From assembly GCF_000799165.1 (NCBI RefSeq), contig NZ_JUGF01000001.1, positions 186,001 through 250,000 on the forward strand: a stretch of DNA of 64,000 bases, read 5' to 3'. Both the position numbers and the translations under genes were made by a program. Numbering within the stretch: the first letter of the stretch is position 1; each line of letters opens with the position of its first letter. The notes beneath the pieces are model-generated. The model made no database searches, was not told the origin of the DNA, and saw nothing but the letters and a program-made list of their open reading frames with translations. Of this stretch, positions 56,111 to 64,000 are shown piece by piece. The DNA comes from Methylotenera versatilis 7 (GTDB taxonomy: Bacteria; Pseudomonadota; Gammaproteobacteria; Burkholderiales; Methylophilaceae).

Positions 56111-58843
56111 ATGCGTAGTTATTTTAAGAATGGTTCAAGTGCATTAGAGAAGGAACAAAATTCCGCCACTAATGGATTAAGGCCACAATTTAAACGTAAG
56201 TTATTGGCATCTGCTGTCAGTTTCGCAATTGGTGCAAGTATTTTGGCGCCGAATCTTGCTTTTGCTGAAACCAGCATAGCGGATTTGCAAGCAGAAAATG
56301 CGCGTTTGAAGCAGGAGTTAGAGGAGATTAAAAAAGGATTGCAGTCTAAAGCTGAACAACCTGCTGCAGAAACTGAAGAGGTTGCAGAAGAAGCGCCACC
56401 AGAAAGTAAAAAAGCTGAGTTTGCTGCATCAGACACCTTAGATGCTGTCATTGTAACGTCACGTAATCGTGCTGAATTAGCGCAAGAGATTCCATTGCCA
56501 GTGCGTGTGCTAGGTGGTGAGCGCTTGGATCGTGATGATATTAAATCGATTTGGGATCTTCAATCTGTCGCACCTAACTTGCAACTTAATAACCCTGGTG
56601 AGAATGCACGTAAAGTGAGTCCTGGTATTCGTGGTTTGGGCCGTGGTGGTGCTAATGACTCTATGGAGCAAAGTGTTGGTATTATTGTTGACGGTGTCAC
56701 TCTGTATTATTCAGGGCAAGCATGGTCCGATTACGTCGATCTAGATCGTATTGAGGTGATGTATGGCCCACAAGGAACATTACAAGGTAAGAACTCTTCA
56801 TTAGGGGCAATCAATATTGTCACTAAGGCACCAAGTTTTACGCCCAGTTCAAAATTTGAAATTACTACTGGCGAGTTGAATACCTTGCAGGGTAAATTCT
56901 CCGCCACTGGGCCATTGGTTGACGACAAATTGGCTTATCGCGGTACTTTTTTAGTGGACCGCCAAGATGGCTTGTATGAGAATACCTACCAATCACTTGG
57001 TCGCTCAAAAGAAACATGGCGTGAAGCAAATAAAATTGCCGGTCGTGTGCAATTGCTATGGACACCAACGGAGAATCTAACAGGTCGTTTTATTGCGGAT
57101 AAATTACGTTCAGATGAACGTGTAAATACAGGTAATGTGCTGGATTCTAATGGGCCTGCCACCTATGCTAATGGCGTAGCTAGGCCGATTACAAATCCGC
57201 TGGGAGGATACACGCCAACTGGTAGCTATGTGAATTATGGATATTTAGGTAAATTTGCGCAGCGTTCAGCCTGGTTTCATAATGCGGATGGTTCTGTGTA
57301 TCAGCCAGAAGTGGGGACTACTGATATTGCCAACTCTGAAGCACGCCCGCAGGTGAGTAACCAGTGGGGTGTTTCTGGACGGTTTGACTGGCAGGTAGCG
57401 GATCATACTCTAACCTCCATTTCTGCTTATCGTTATCAAGATTTTGATATTAAAAACGGTGGGCAGTTTGGCCAGTTCTACGTCAGTAATAGTGGTCAGC
57501 AATTATGGAATGACCAATTCTCACAAGAGCTACGTATCGCCTCAGATACTGGTAAAGGTAAGTTGATAGATTATCAGGCTGGTTTGTATTATCTCAATGC
57601 TGAGGTACTCAGTGATGACCCAACTTACTTTGGTCCTGATGCAGGCGCATGGAATGCTACAAATGGTCAATTCACGACTTTGATCGCTGATGCACCAGGG
57701 CGAGAGCTATTGCGTAAGTCGCTAGATGGGATGTATCAGTCATCAGTCACTGACGCTAGGGTGACCAGTAAGGCAGTCTATGGTTCAGCAGATTGGCATG
57801 TTACTGATAAAGCAACACTGAATGGCGGTATTAGGTTCACCAAAGAAACTAAGACGAATAAGCTTAGTCAAGAATTAGATCGTGCAGGCGAAGATTTAGC
57901 TGCAATAGGTGCGGCATCAGGGGCTTCCGCTGCACAAATAGCCGCGGCTGAAGCCATTCGCGCTAATCAGATTAACGATCCATTTGGTTGGGTGCAGGGG
58001 AATACAATCAACAAAAACTTAGTGGCCTGGAATTTAAGCCCTAGTTTCAAAATCAGTGACGATGCGATGGTCTACGGCTCAGTAGGTAAAGGGGTTAAGT
58101 CTGGGTTTATTTATTTCACTCAAGATTTGCAGCCAGGAGATGTTGGGCTTGAGACAACGATTAAACCAGAAAAGGTACTGGATTACGAGTTAGGTTTTAA
58201 GAGCTTGCTACTTGGCAAGAAATTACAACTGAATGCTAACTTGTTTCGCACAGAGGTGACTGATTATCAGGCTAGCTGGCGTAGAGATGATCCATCAGAT
58301 CCCACCAAAACGATCACTGGCTGGGGTAATGCGCCTAAGGTACTAGCTCGTGGTATAGAGCTGGAGGCTAACTACCGAGCTACTAATCGCTTAGATATTA
58401 ACTTAGCTGCTGGTTATAGCAAATCAACGTATGAAGACCAATGGTTGGTACAGGTGCCTGAAATAAACAATACCACAACATACTTTGATGCCAAAGGCCA
58501 GCAGATTGCGAATATTCCTAAATTCACAATCAACTATGGTGCTAATTATCAGTTCCCGGTGAGTAACTATTTAGGTCGAATTACTTTGCAAAATACCTAC
58601 CGTTCCAGCTCATACTTTAACGATAACCACGCTGATTTTACCTATCAAAAAGGTTACAACGTGACCACGCTAGGCTTGGGTTTGGGTGCGTTAAATAAGA
58701 AATGGGAATTGTCTGTTATCGCACGCAATGTATTTGATACGGAGTATGCAATTTCTAAAAGCACTTACTCTAATACTGCTGGGCAAACATCTAATATTGG
58801 TATGCCAAGAAACTTGACCGCAACATTTAAGTACAACCTCTAG
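56111..58843 (+). CDS. TonB-dependent receptor with N-terminal coiled coil
   Basis: A 910-residue outer-membrane receptor. The signal peptide ends AFA|ETS after a long basic N-region. A coiled coil (IADLQAENARLKQELEEIKKGL) and a Glu/Ala/Pro-rich linker precede the plug (IRGLGRGGANDSMEQSVGIIVDGV, YGPQGTLQGKNSSLGAINIVT). The barrel ends TATFKYNL. The layout matches the receptor at 42077-44908, but the sequences are clearly different, so the substrates may differ. The ATG at 56111 is chosen because earlier in-frame starts overlap the promoter. Confidence 0.9.
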   Translation: MRSYFKNGSSALEKEQNSATNGLRPQFKRKLLASAVSFAIGASILAPNLAFAETSIADLQAENARLKQELEEIKKGLQSKAEQPAAETEEVAEEAPPESKKAEFAASDTLDAVIVTSRNRAELAQEIPLPVRVLGGERLDRDDIKSIWDLQSVAPNLQLNNPGENARKVSPGIRGLGRGGANDSMEQSVGIIVDGVTLYYSGQAWSDYVDLDRIEVMYGPQGTLQGKNSSLGAINIVTKAPSFTPSSKFEITTGELNTLQGKFSATGPLVDDKLAYRGTFLVDRQDGLYENTYQSLGRSKETWREANKIAGRVQLLWTPTENLTGRFIADKLRSDERVNTGNVLDSNGPATYANGVARPITNPLGGYTPTGSYVNYGYLGKFAQRSAWFHNADGSVYQPEVGTTDIANSEARPQVSNQWGVSGRFDWQVADHTLTSISAYRYQDFDIKNGGQFGQFYVSNSGQQLWNDQFSQELRIASDTGKGKLIDYQAGLYYLNAEVLSDDPTYFGPDAGAWNATNGQFTTLIADAPGRELLRKSLDGMYQSSVTDARVTSKAVYGSADWHVTDKATLNGGIRFTKETKTNKLSQELDRAGEDLAAIGAASGASAAQIAAAEAIRANQINDPFGWVQGNTINKNLVAWNLSPSFKISDDAMVYGSVGKGVKSGFIYFTQDLQPGDVGLETTIKPEKVLDYELGFKSLLLGKKLQLNANLFRTEVTDYQASWRRDDPSDPTKTITGWGNAPKVLARGIELEANYRATNRLDINLAAGYSKSTYEDQWLVQVPEINNTTTYFDAKGQQIANIPKFTINYGANYQFPVSNYLGRITLQNTYRSSSYFNDNHADFTYQKGYNVTTLGLGLGALNKKWELSVIARNVFDTEYAISKSTYSNTAGQTSNIGMPRNLTATFKYNL

Positions 58844-58887
58844 TTAGCTTGAGAATACTGAATGCTAGCGCTTAGCAAGTAATAAAC

Positions 58888-58918
58888 GGCGGGGTCGTAT
58901 TCTGGCTCCGCCATTTTA
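58888..58918 (+). terminator. Terminator after receptor gene (first of two)
   Basis: GGCGGGGTC / GGCTCCGCC stem (9 bp including G-T pairs) followed by ATTTTAGTTTTTT. Confidence 0.85.
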
Positions 58919-58943
58919 GTTTTTTACGAACTGATTTTACGCT

Positions 58944-58982
58944 ACACCAATGGTCATCATCGTGATGGCTATTGGTGTTTTT
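58944..58982 (+). terminator. Second hairpin/terminator before GlcG-like gene
   Basis: ACACCAAT / ATTGGTGT arms enclosing a further TCATCA/TGATGG pairing, then TTTT. Together with the first hairpin it suggests that the GlcG-scsB genes need their own promoter. Confidence 0.75.
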
Positions 58983-59008
58983 AAGAAATAATTTAAGAAA
59001 GATGCCTG

Positions 59009-59554
59009 ATGAACAATTTTAATATTTTATTAACAGTTGGATTGTGTGCTGTTGCGTTTAATACAACTGCGGCAGAAGGTGATGCGCCAGCAAGTTCTGT
59101 AGCCGCCTCAACTGCAAACACCACTAGAGTGCCTGTACCAGCAGCCAAAGGGCCATCACTTGAGCTGGCAATAGAAGCAGCACGTATTGCAATTGAAACT
59201 TGCACGGCAGATGGAAATCAAAAAATAGGAGCAAGCGTGGTGGACTCGGCTGGCGTGCTTAAAGTGCTTTTGTCGGCAGATGGTACTTCACCGCGTGGTG
59301 TATCTTCTAGCACCAATAAAGCGGTGACTGCATTGCACTTTAAAAAAAGCACCAGCACTTTAACTGAGGAAATTAAAACAGATAAAGCACTGGCTGACAG
59401 TATTGCTGCCACCCCTACTTTTAATGCCCGCCCTGGTGGTATTTTGATTCAAGTTGGTGGCGAAATTATCGGTGCTATTGGTGTGGGTGGCGGTAAAACG
59501 GATGAGCCTTGTGCTCTAGCTGGTTTAAATAAAATTCAAGCTAGACTTCAATAA
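59009..59554 (+). CDS. Exported GlcG/HbpS family heme-binding-like protein
   Basis: A 181-residue exported protein (signal peptide ending TTAA|EGD, then an Ala/Ser/Thr-rich linker). The GlcG/HbpS domain has SLELAIEAARIAIETC, KIGASVVDSAGVLKVLLSADG and the Gly-rich PGGILIQVGGEIIGAIGVGGG. Relatives bind heme or act as redox sensors outside the membrane. It is only 2 bp before the ScsB-like gene, so the two are coupled. Confidence 0.85.
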   Translation: MNNFNILLTVGLCAVAFNTTAAEGDAPASSVAASTANTTRVPVPAAKGPSLELAIEAARIAIETCTADGNQKIGASVVDSAGVLKVLLSADGTSPRGVSSSTNKAVTALHFKKSTSTLTEEIKTDKALADSIAATPTFNARPGGILIQVGGEIIGAIGVGGGKTDEPCALAGLNKIQARLQ

Positions 59555-59556
59555 AC

Positions 59557-61731
59557 ATGCAGAAAACGGCTTATCGAAATTTGCTGAGTACGCTATTTTT
59601 GGCGGTACTGTGCTACGTCCCAGTGGCTTGGTCGGCATCGCACCAAGCCAGCACGCCACAAGTGCAAGCGGAACTGGTTTCATCGACGAAACAAGTGGTA
59701 GCTGGTGAAATTGTTAACTTAGGCATTAGCCTGAAAATCATCCCACATTGGCACACCTATTGGCAGAATCCTGGTGACTCGGGTACTGTGACGACGATTG
59801 ATTGGCAGTTCTCTCAACCGTCACAAGTCAGTGAGATTTTCTGGCCGATACCCAGTCGCTTCAGACTTGGGCCTATCGTCAATTACGGCTACGAAAATGT
59901 AGTCACTTTGCCAGTTAAGGTAAAAGTTTCACCCGATGCAAAAGTAGGTGAAAGTTTTAAAGCCACAGCAATTGTTGATTGGCTGGTATGCAAGGAAGAG
60001 TGCATACCACAGCAGGTCACTTTAACACTCGATTTGCCAGTGGTTTCCGCTGCAAATATTACTAAAGACGTGCATGGTAATACCTTAATAGAAGAGTCAT
60101 TAGCAAAACAACCGCAAGAAATACCGTTTGAAGATAATCTTAAGCAAGTTAATCTTGAGAAGACAAATGATGGAATGGTTTTACATATTCCTGATTCAAG
60201 CCTGACTAGTGAACAGATTCAAGATGTTTGGTTTTATCCGTATGAGTGGGGAAAAATCGCACAGAGTATTGAGCAGACAAAAACGGTTAATGCCGATGGT
60301 ATCACGCTCGCATTAAAACATGGTGATGCACCTTTAAGTCCTCATGAGTCGTTAGAGGGTGTGTTGGTTGTGAAGGAAAAACGCGGAGATGAGGTTACCG
60401 AACGTGGTTATTTAATTCATCCAAAATTAGTCATACCACAATCACTGAGTGGCAACGCAACATCTGATACTAAATCTGTTAATCAAGGCTCAGATTTAGG
60501 CTTTGCAACAGCTTTGCTGCTAGCATTAATTGGCGGTGTTATTCTTAATTTGATGCCATGTGTGTTCCCAGTGCTGTCAATTAAAGCCTTGTCATTGGTA
60601 AGTCATGCTCAGCATTCACAACGCGAAATATTATGGCAGGGCATCGTTTATACATTGGGTGTGTTGGCCAGTTTTGCCTTTTTGGCAGGCTTGCTCATCG
60701 CACTTAAAGCAGGCGGTGCACAAATTGGCTGGGGCTTTCAATTTCAATCGCCGTTATTTGTAGTTGCAGTCGCTTATTTGATGTTTGCCGTTGGTTTAAG
60801 TTTATCCGGTGTATTTACGATAGGCGGTTCGGTGACAGGGTTGGGTAGTAATTTAGCGGACAAACCTGGGTATGCAGGTAGCTTTTTTACTGGTGTATTA
60901 GCCACCATTGTTGCCACGCCATGCACCGCACCTTTTATGGCAGCCGCACTGGGTTACGCTCTCACTCAGCCAGCCTTAAAACTGATCTTTATTTTCCTTA
61001 GTTTAGGTTTTGGCTTGGCACTGCCGTATTTATTATTAACCGCATGGCCTGCCTTGCATCGCAAGTTACCGCGTCCCGGACTTTGGATGGAGCGCACTAA
61101 ACAAGTATTCGCTTTCCCTATGTATTTAGCGGCAGTGTGGTTGGTTTGGGTACTTGCGCAGCAAAGCGGGGTAAATGGTGTAGCAATCGCACTGGGCGGC
61201 ATGGTGCTGATTGCATTTGCTGCATGGATATATGACAGCACGCGCTATGTGAGTTTTAAAGCACAAATAGCCGCAAATGCAGGTGTAACGATATTGCTGC
61301 TTAGCACATTGTTGATCAGTTATACCTATCTGGATGATGTCGCAGTTGTAGATACAAAATCCACGGTTAAGTCTGATGTTAATAATCACTGGGAAGCATA
61401 TTCATCACAACGACTAGAGCAATTACTGGCCGAAGGTAAGCCGGTTTTCCTTAACTTTACTGCAGCTTGGTGCATCAGTTGCTTGGTGAATGAGCGTGTG
61501 GCACTGAGTCAACCCGAGGTGGTTGCGGAATTTGAAAAAAATAACGTGACCTACTTAAAAGGAGACTGGACTAATAAGGATACGCAGATTACCAATGTAC
61601 TCACAACATTTGGGCGAAGTGGTGTGCCGCTCTATGTGTTTTACCCGACGGGCAAAGGCGCTAAGCCCGTTGAATTACCGCAGATTCTTACACCGTCTAT
61701 TGTGCTGGATGCTATTCAATCTTCACTTTAA
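59557..61731 (+). CDS. ScsB/DsbD-like thiol-disulfide reductase
   Basis: Carries electrons from the cytoplasm across the membrane to periplasmic thiols. The 724-residue protein has a signal peptide and an N-terminal periplasmic domain with VCKEECIPQ. The eight-helix DsbD core holds its two Cys in LNLMPCVFPVLS and VATPCTAPFMAAALG, and the C-terminal thioredoxin domain has AAWCISC. The N-terminal domain is closer to ScsB (suppressor of copper sensitivity) than to DsbD. The next gene encodes a redoxin. Confidence 0.88.
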   Translation: MQKTAYRNLLSTLFLAVLCYVPVAWSASHQASTPQVQAELVSSTKQVVAGEIVNLGISLKIIPHWHTYWQNPGDSGTVTTIDWQFSQPSQVSEIFWPIPSRFRLGPIVNYGYENVVTLPVKVKVSPDAKVGESFKATAIVDWLVCKEECIPQQVTLTLDLPVVSAANITKDVHGNTLIEESLAKQPQEIPFEDNLKQVNLEKTNDGMVLHIPDSSLTSEQIQDVWFYPYEWGKIAQSIEQTKTVNADGITLALKHGDAPLSPHESLEGVLVVKEKRGDEVTERGYLIHPKLVIPQSLSGNATSDTKSVNQGSDLGFATALLLALIGGVILNLMPCVFPVLSIKALSLVSHAQHSQREILWQGIVYTLGVLASFAFLAGLLIALKAGGAQIGWGFQFQSPLFVVAVAYLMFAVGLSLSGVFTIGGSVTGLGSNLADKPGYAGSFFTGVLATIVATPCTAPFMAAALGYALTQPALKLIFIFLSLGFGLALPYLLLTAWPALHRKLPRPGLWMERTKQVFAFPMYLAAVWLVWVLAQQSGVNGVAIALGGMVLIAFAAWIYDSTRYVSFKAQIAANAGVTILLLSTLLISYTYLDDVAVVDTKSTVKSDVNNHWEAYSSQRLEQLLAEGKPVFLNFTAAWCISCLVNERVALSQPEVVAEFEKNNVTYLKGDWTNKDTQITNVLTTFGRSGVPLYVFYPTGKGAKPVELPQILTPSIVLDAIQSSL

Positions 61732-61769
61732 TTTTTTAAAACCAATTTTTTCAACCAAAGGAGTTTTTT

Positions 61770-62390
61770 ATGCAATTTAAACAATTAATCGCGACTGGTT
61801 TAATCACTGCTACATTTGCATTTGTGAGCACTAGCGTGTTTGCAGACCCTGTTGTAGATCAACCGGCACCAGCTTTTACCGGTACGACAGCGGATGGCGG
61901 CAAGTTAAGTCTTGATTCATTACGTGGCAAAACAGTGGTGTTGGAATGGACTAACAACGAGTGTCCGTTTGTTAAAAAGCATTATGAGAGCGGTAATATT
62001 CCGCAATTACAAAAAGATGCTGCAGACAAGGACATCAGTTGGATACAAATCATTTCATCAGCACCAGGAAAACAAGGTCATGTGGATGGTGCAACAGCAT
62101 TGAAACTAAACGATACGCGTGGCGCTAAACCAGCTTATGTTGTGTTGGACGAAGATGGAAAAATCGGCAAGTTATATGGCGCACAAACTACACCGCATAT
62201 TTATGTGATCGATGCAAAAGGTGTTTTAGTTTACAAAGGTGGGATTGACAATATTCCTACTGCTAAAAAAGAAGACCTTGCAAAAGCGACTAATTATGTA
62301 AGAGAAACATGGATTGCCTTGGCAGATGGTAAAAAAGTACCGCACCCGAGCACCAAGCCATATGGTTGCTCAATCAAGTATCCTACTTAA
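61770..62390 (+). CDS. Periplasmic redoxin/thioredoxin-family protein
   Basis: A 206-residue exported redoxin (signal peptide ending VFA|DPV). A single active-site Cys lies in WTNNECPFVKKHYESGN where thioredoxins have CxxC, so it looks like a one-Cys peroxiredoxin-type protein. A second Cys is in YGCSIKY near the end. It has AAGGAG upstream and probably is a partner of the ScsB-like reductase. Confidence 0.85.
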   Translation: MQFKQLIATGLITATFAFVSTSVFADPVVDQPAPAFTGTTADGGKLSLDSLRGKTVVLEWTNNECPFVKKHYESGNIPQLQKDAADKDISWIQIISSAPGKQGHVDGATALKLNDTRGAKPAYVVLDEDGKIGKLYGAQTTPHIYVIDAKGVLVYKGGIDNIPTAKKEDLAKATNYVRETWIALADGKKVPHPSTKPYGCSIKYPT

Positions 62391-62479
62391 TTCAAATTGA
62401 TGACAACCAGCCGTTAAGTATCCCGCACGTGGGGCTTACTGCCTCATTGTGCGGCTTGGCAAATTTACAGGTATTACAT

Positions 62480-62770
62480 ATGTCACACATCACAGCAAAT
62501 AAGAAGAAGTTGTCCGCACGCATTAGTCGCATAAAAGGACAAGTGGAAGCAATTGAAAAATCATTACACGTGGGTGTTGAATGCACACATTTTTTACACC
62601 AGGTTGCATCAGTACGTGGCGCAATTGATGGCTTAATGTCAGAGGCGCTAGAGGGGCATATCCGTGAGCATTTAGGCCACCACCATTCATCACATCATGA
62701 GCATAATGAATTAACTCATCAGCATGACTTGGAAGAAGTCATCAATGTGTTAAAAACGTATCTCAAATAA
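62480..62770 (+). CDS. RcnR/FrmR/CsoR-family metal sensor with His-rich insert
   Basis: A 96-residue all-helical repressor of the DUF156 family. It keeps the Ni/Co ligand set of RcnR: His3 (MSHI), Cys (GVECTHF, about 34), and two His (LEGHIREHL, about 59 and 63). FrmR-type sensors lack the N-terminal His. An added His-rich stretch (HHHSSHHEH) follows the last ligand helix, unlike E. coli RcnR. The ATG at 62480 fits the family start; a longer reading from 62366 overlaps the redoxin gene. It is the likely reader of the ATAGGG..CCTAT boxes. Confidence 0.88.
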   Translation: MSHITANKKKLSARISRIKGQVEAIEKSLHVGVECTHFLHQVASVRGAIDGLMSEALEGHIREHLGHHHSSHHEHNELTHQHDLEEVINVLKTYLK

Positions 62771-62790
62771 CGTCTATTAGTCCTTAGCGT

Positions 62791-62836
62791 TGTTGCCAAT
62801 GCAACAGTTGTTGTTCATTTAGATGCATACGCAACA
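62791..62836 (+). promoter_or_regulatory. Paired activator sites (UAS) for promoter P6
   Basis: TGTTGCCAATGCAACA at 62791-62806 (perfect palindrome) and AGATGCATACGCAACA at 62821-62836, centres 30 bp apart and about 126 and 96 bp upstream of the expected start. Confidence 0.6.
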
Positions 62837-62898
62837 TTTTTCCTGTTATTTATCTTTGTTTAAAAATTTAACTGACTGATTAATATCACTATTTTTGT

Positions 62899-62914
62899 TG
62901 GTATGGTTTCTGCT
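62899..62914 (+). promoter_or_regulatory. Sigma-54 promoter P6 (-24/-12), weak
   Basis: TGGTAT-GGTTT-CTGCT keeps the invariant GG and GC at the right spacing but departs at three other bases. The UAS pair and the downstream RcnR-like box at the same 14-bp distance as in P1 support it. Confidence 0.45.
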
Positions 62915-62927
62915 ATGTATTAGCCGC

Positions 62928-62944
62928 ATAGGGTACCCACCTAT
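62928..62944 (+). promoter_or_regulatory. RcnR/CsoR-type operator candidate, copy 3
   Basis: ATAGGGTACCCACCTAT, 14 bp after the P6 -12 element and 158 bp downstream of the RcnR-like gene's stop. It contains the self-complementary GGGTACCC core. Confidence 0.65.
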
Positions 62945-62999
62945 TCTTTTGCTCAAAAAGTCATATGGGTAGTCAATAACCAAATTTAGAGGAAACCAC

Positions 63000-64000
63000 A
63001 TGTTGTTTAAACAGTATCGGTGGCCAGTTCTGGCCGCCGCTTTTGGCATATTCATCCATCATTCAGTACAGGCTCAAGCTGAGGAGCAAAACGAACTCCC
63101 TGCGATTGAAGTGCGCTCAGAAGTACATGCTTTGATTGGGGTGGCTGATTCTGCGTCTGACGGAAAGGTCACGGCAAAACAAATCGAACATAGGCCTTTT
63201 TTGCGCCCAAGCGAAGTCATGGAAACTGTGCCAGGCTTAATCGTAACGCAACACTCAGGTGATGGGAAAGCCAATCAGTATTTTCTACGCGGATTTAACC
63301 TGGATCACGGCAGCGATTTTGCAACCTATGTTAATGGTATGCCAATCAATATGGTGAGCCATGCGCATGGTCAGGGTTATATGGATCTGAATTTTCTGAT
63401 ACCGGAATTGATTGGTGGTTTACGCTACCAAAAGGGTACTTATGCGGCTGAGGATGGCGACTTTAGTACGACTGGTTCAGCACATATTGATTATAAACGC
63501 TCTATTAGTGCCCCATTTGTGGATGTATCTGTTGGTGAATATCAATTTAAGCGCGCGTTAGTTGCAGGCAGTGAAGAGTGGAATGGATTGCAATGGTTGG
63601 GTGCATTAGAGTTGGCGGGTTATGACGGGCCGTGGGATCAGCCAGAGAATCTGAATAAAATTAACGGTTTGGTTAATGTGTCGTCTGGCACACCAAGCAA
63701 CGGATTTTCAATTTCTGCGATGGCTTATCGCAGTCGTTGGGTAGCCAGCGAACATGTGCCTGAGCGTGCTATAGATGAAGGTGAGATTGGGCGTTACGGC
63801 ACGTTGTTACCTAATGATGGCGGCGAAACGCATCGTGTCAGTTTATCTGGTGAGTGGACTCAAACCGATGATTTGTCCGCATGGCGGGCAAATGCATGGG
63901 TGATTGATTATGGCCTGAATTTATTTAGTAGCCCTTCAGGATTTATTAATGGGGCGGAAGGTGATCAGCATGAACAAGCAGACCATCGGACGACTTTAGG
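63000..64000 (+). CDS. TonB-dependent receptor, 5' part (3' end outside window)
   Basis: The frame from ATG 63000 is open to the end of the window (333 residues seen), with GAGGA upstream. The signal peptide ends VQA|QAE, and the plug has RPFLRPSEVMETVPGLIVTQHSGDG, YFLRGFNLDHGSDFATYVNGMPINM and SHAHGQGYMDLNFLIPEL. The His/Gly-rich SHAHGQGY loop is characteristic of a receptor group often near metal genes. The adjacent RcnR-like sensor suggests a metal or metal-chelate substrate, by inference. Confidence 0.9.
   Translation, partial: MLFKQYRWPVLAAAFGIFIHHSVQAQAEEQNELPAIEVRSEVHALIGVADSASDGKVTAKQIEHRPFLRPSEVMETVPGLIVTQHSGDGKANQYFLRGFNLDHGSDFATYVNGMPINMVSHAHGQGYMDLNFLIPELIGGLRYQKGTYAAEDGDFSTTGSAHIDYKRSISAPFVDVSVGEYQFKRALVAGSEEWNGLQWLGALELAGYDGPWDQPENLNKINGLVNVSSGTPSNGFSISAMAYRSRWVASEHVPERAIDEGEIGRYGTLLPNDGGETHRVSLSGEWTQTDDLSAWRANAWVIDYGLNLFSSPSGFINGAEGDQHEQADHRTTL

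Noticed and set aside
55914-56147. 77-residue ORF with a hydrophobic segment before the receptor at 56111
   Set aside because: It runs through the predicted sigma-54 promoter P4 and into the receptor start in another frame, and has no clear Shine-Dalgarno. Probably spurious.
1-64000. CRISPR array, insertion sequence, prophage or integrase
   Set aside because: No regularly spaced repeats, transposase, integrase or phage genes were found on either strand.

Overview
The window looks like a chromosome segment of a methylotrophic betaproteobacterium, most likely Methylophilaceae (Methylotenera-like). The evidence is the order hfq-hflX-hflK-hflC-DUF2065-hisZ-purA, a block of tetrahydromethanopterin/methanofuran cofactor genes (dmrB-like, DUF6513, DUF447, mfnB), fairly AT-rich codon use, and overall gene relatedness. 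The genus is inferred, not proven.

Positions 1-22,170 are mostly core genome. They hold the 3' part of gltX, the hfq/hfl/hisZ/purA block, the C1-cofactor block, an OmpA-like porin, mtaD-ubiG-gph, and on the minus strand the SRP RNA followed by dnaX-ybaB-recR. DUF779 and an ExaC-type aldehyde dehydrogenase, a membrane class III adenylate cyclase and tRNA-Ser(GGA) follow.

Positions 22,170-30,640 are an accessory segment. It carries a TetR/SDR/hydrolase/MFS cluster, a thioesterase, a PPOX-fold protein, a carboxymuconolactone decarboxylase-family protein, and LysR and ArsR regulators with an SDR. It is flanked by two similar ~50-bp sequences, one directly after tRNA-Ser and one at 30,576-30,632. 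Clear TetR-type and ArsR-type operators are visible.

Positions 30,640-64,000 hold what appears to be one large regulon for outer-membrane uptake and envelope work. A sigma-54 activator without a receiver domain (34,745-35,851) sits among four TonB-dependent receptors, a PepSY membrane protein, a dedicated TonB-ExbB-ExbD, a DUF6152 protein and three related secreted proteins of unknown function. The region also has an MdtABC/OprM-like RND pump led by cytochromes b561 and c', a GlcG/HbpS-like protein, an ScsB/DsbD-like reductase, a redoxin and an RcnR-like metal sensor.

Reading the intergenic DNA shows six -24/-12 (sigma-54) promoter candidates. Each has an upstream PAIR of 16-bp inverted repeats (consensus TGTTKC-N4-GMAACA) whose centres are 30-31 bp apart. 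A second 17-bp motif (ATAGGGTRCCCACCTAT and a variant) lies at three of the receptor promoters and resembles operators of the RcnR/FrmR/CsoR family. Together these suggest an undescribed sigma-54-driven, possibly metal-gated TonB uptake regulon. Its substrate cannot be told from the sequence.

No insertion sequences, CRISPR arrays, rRNA genes or integrases were seen.
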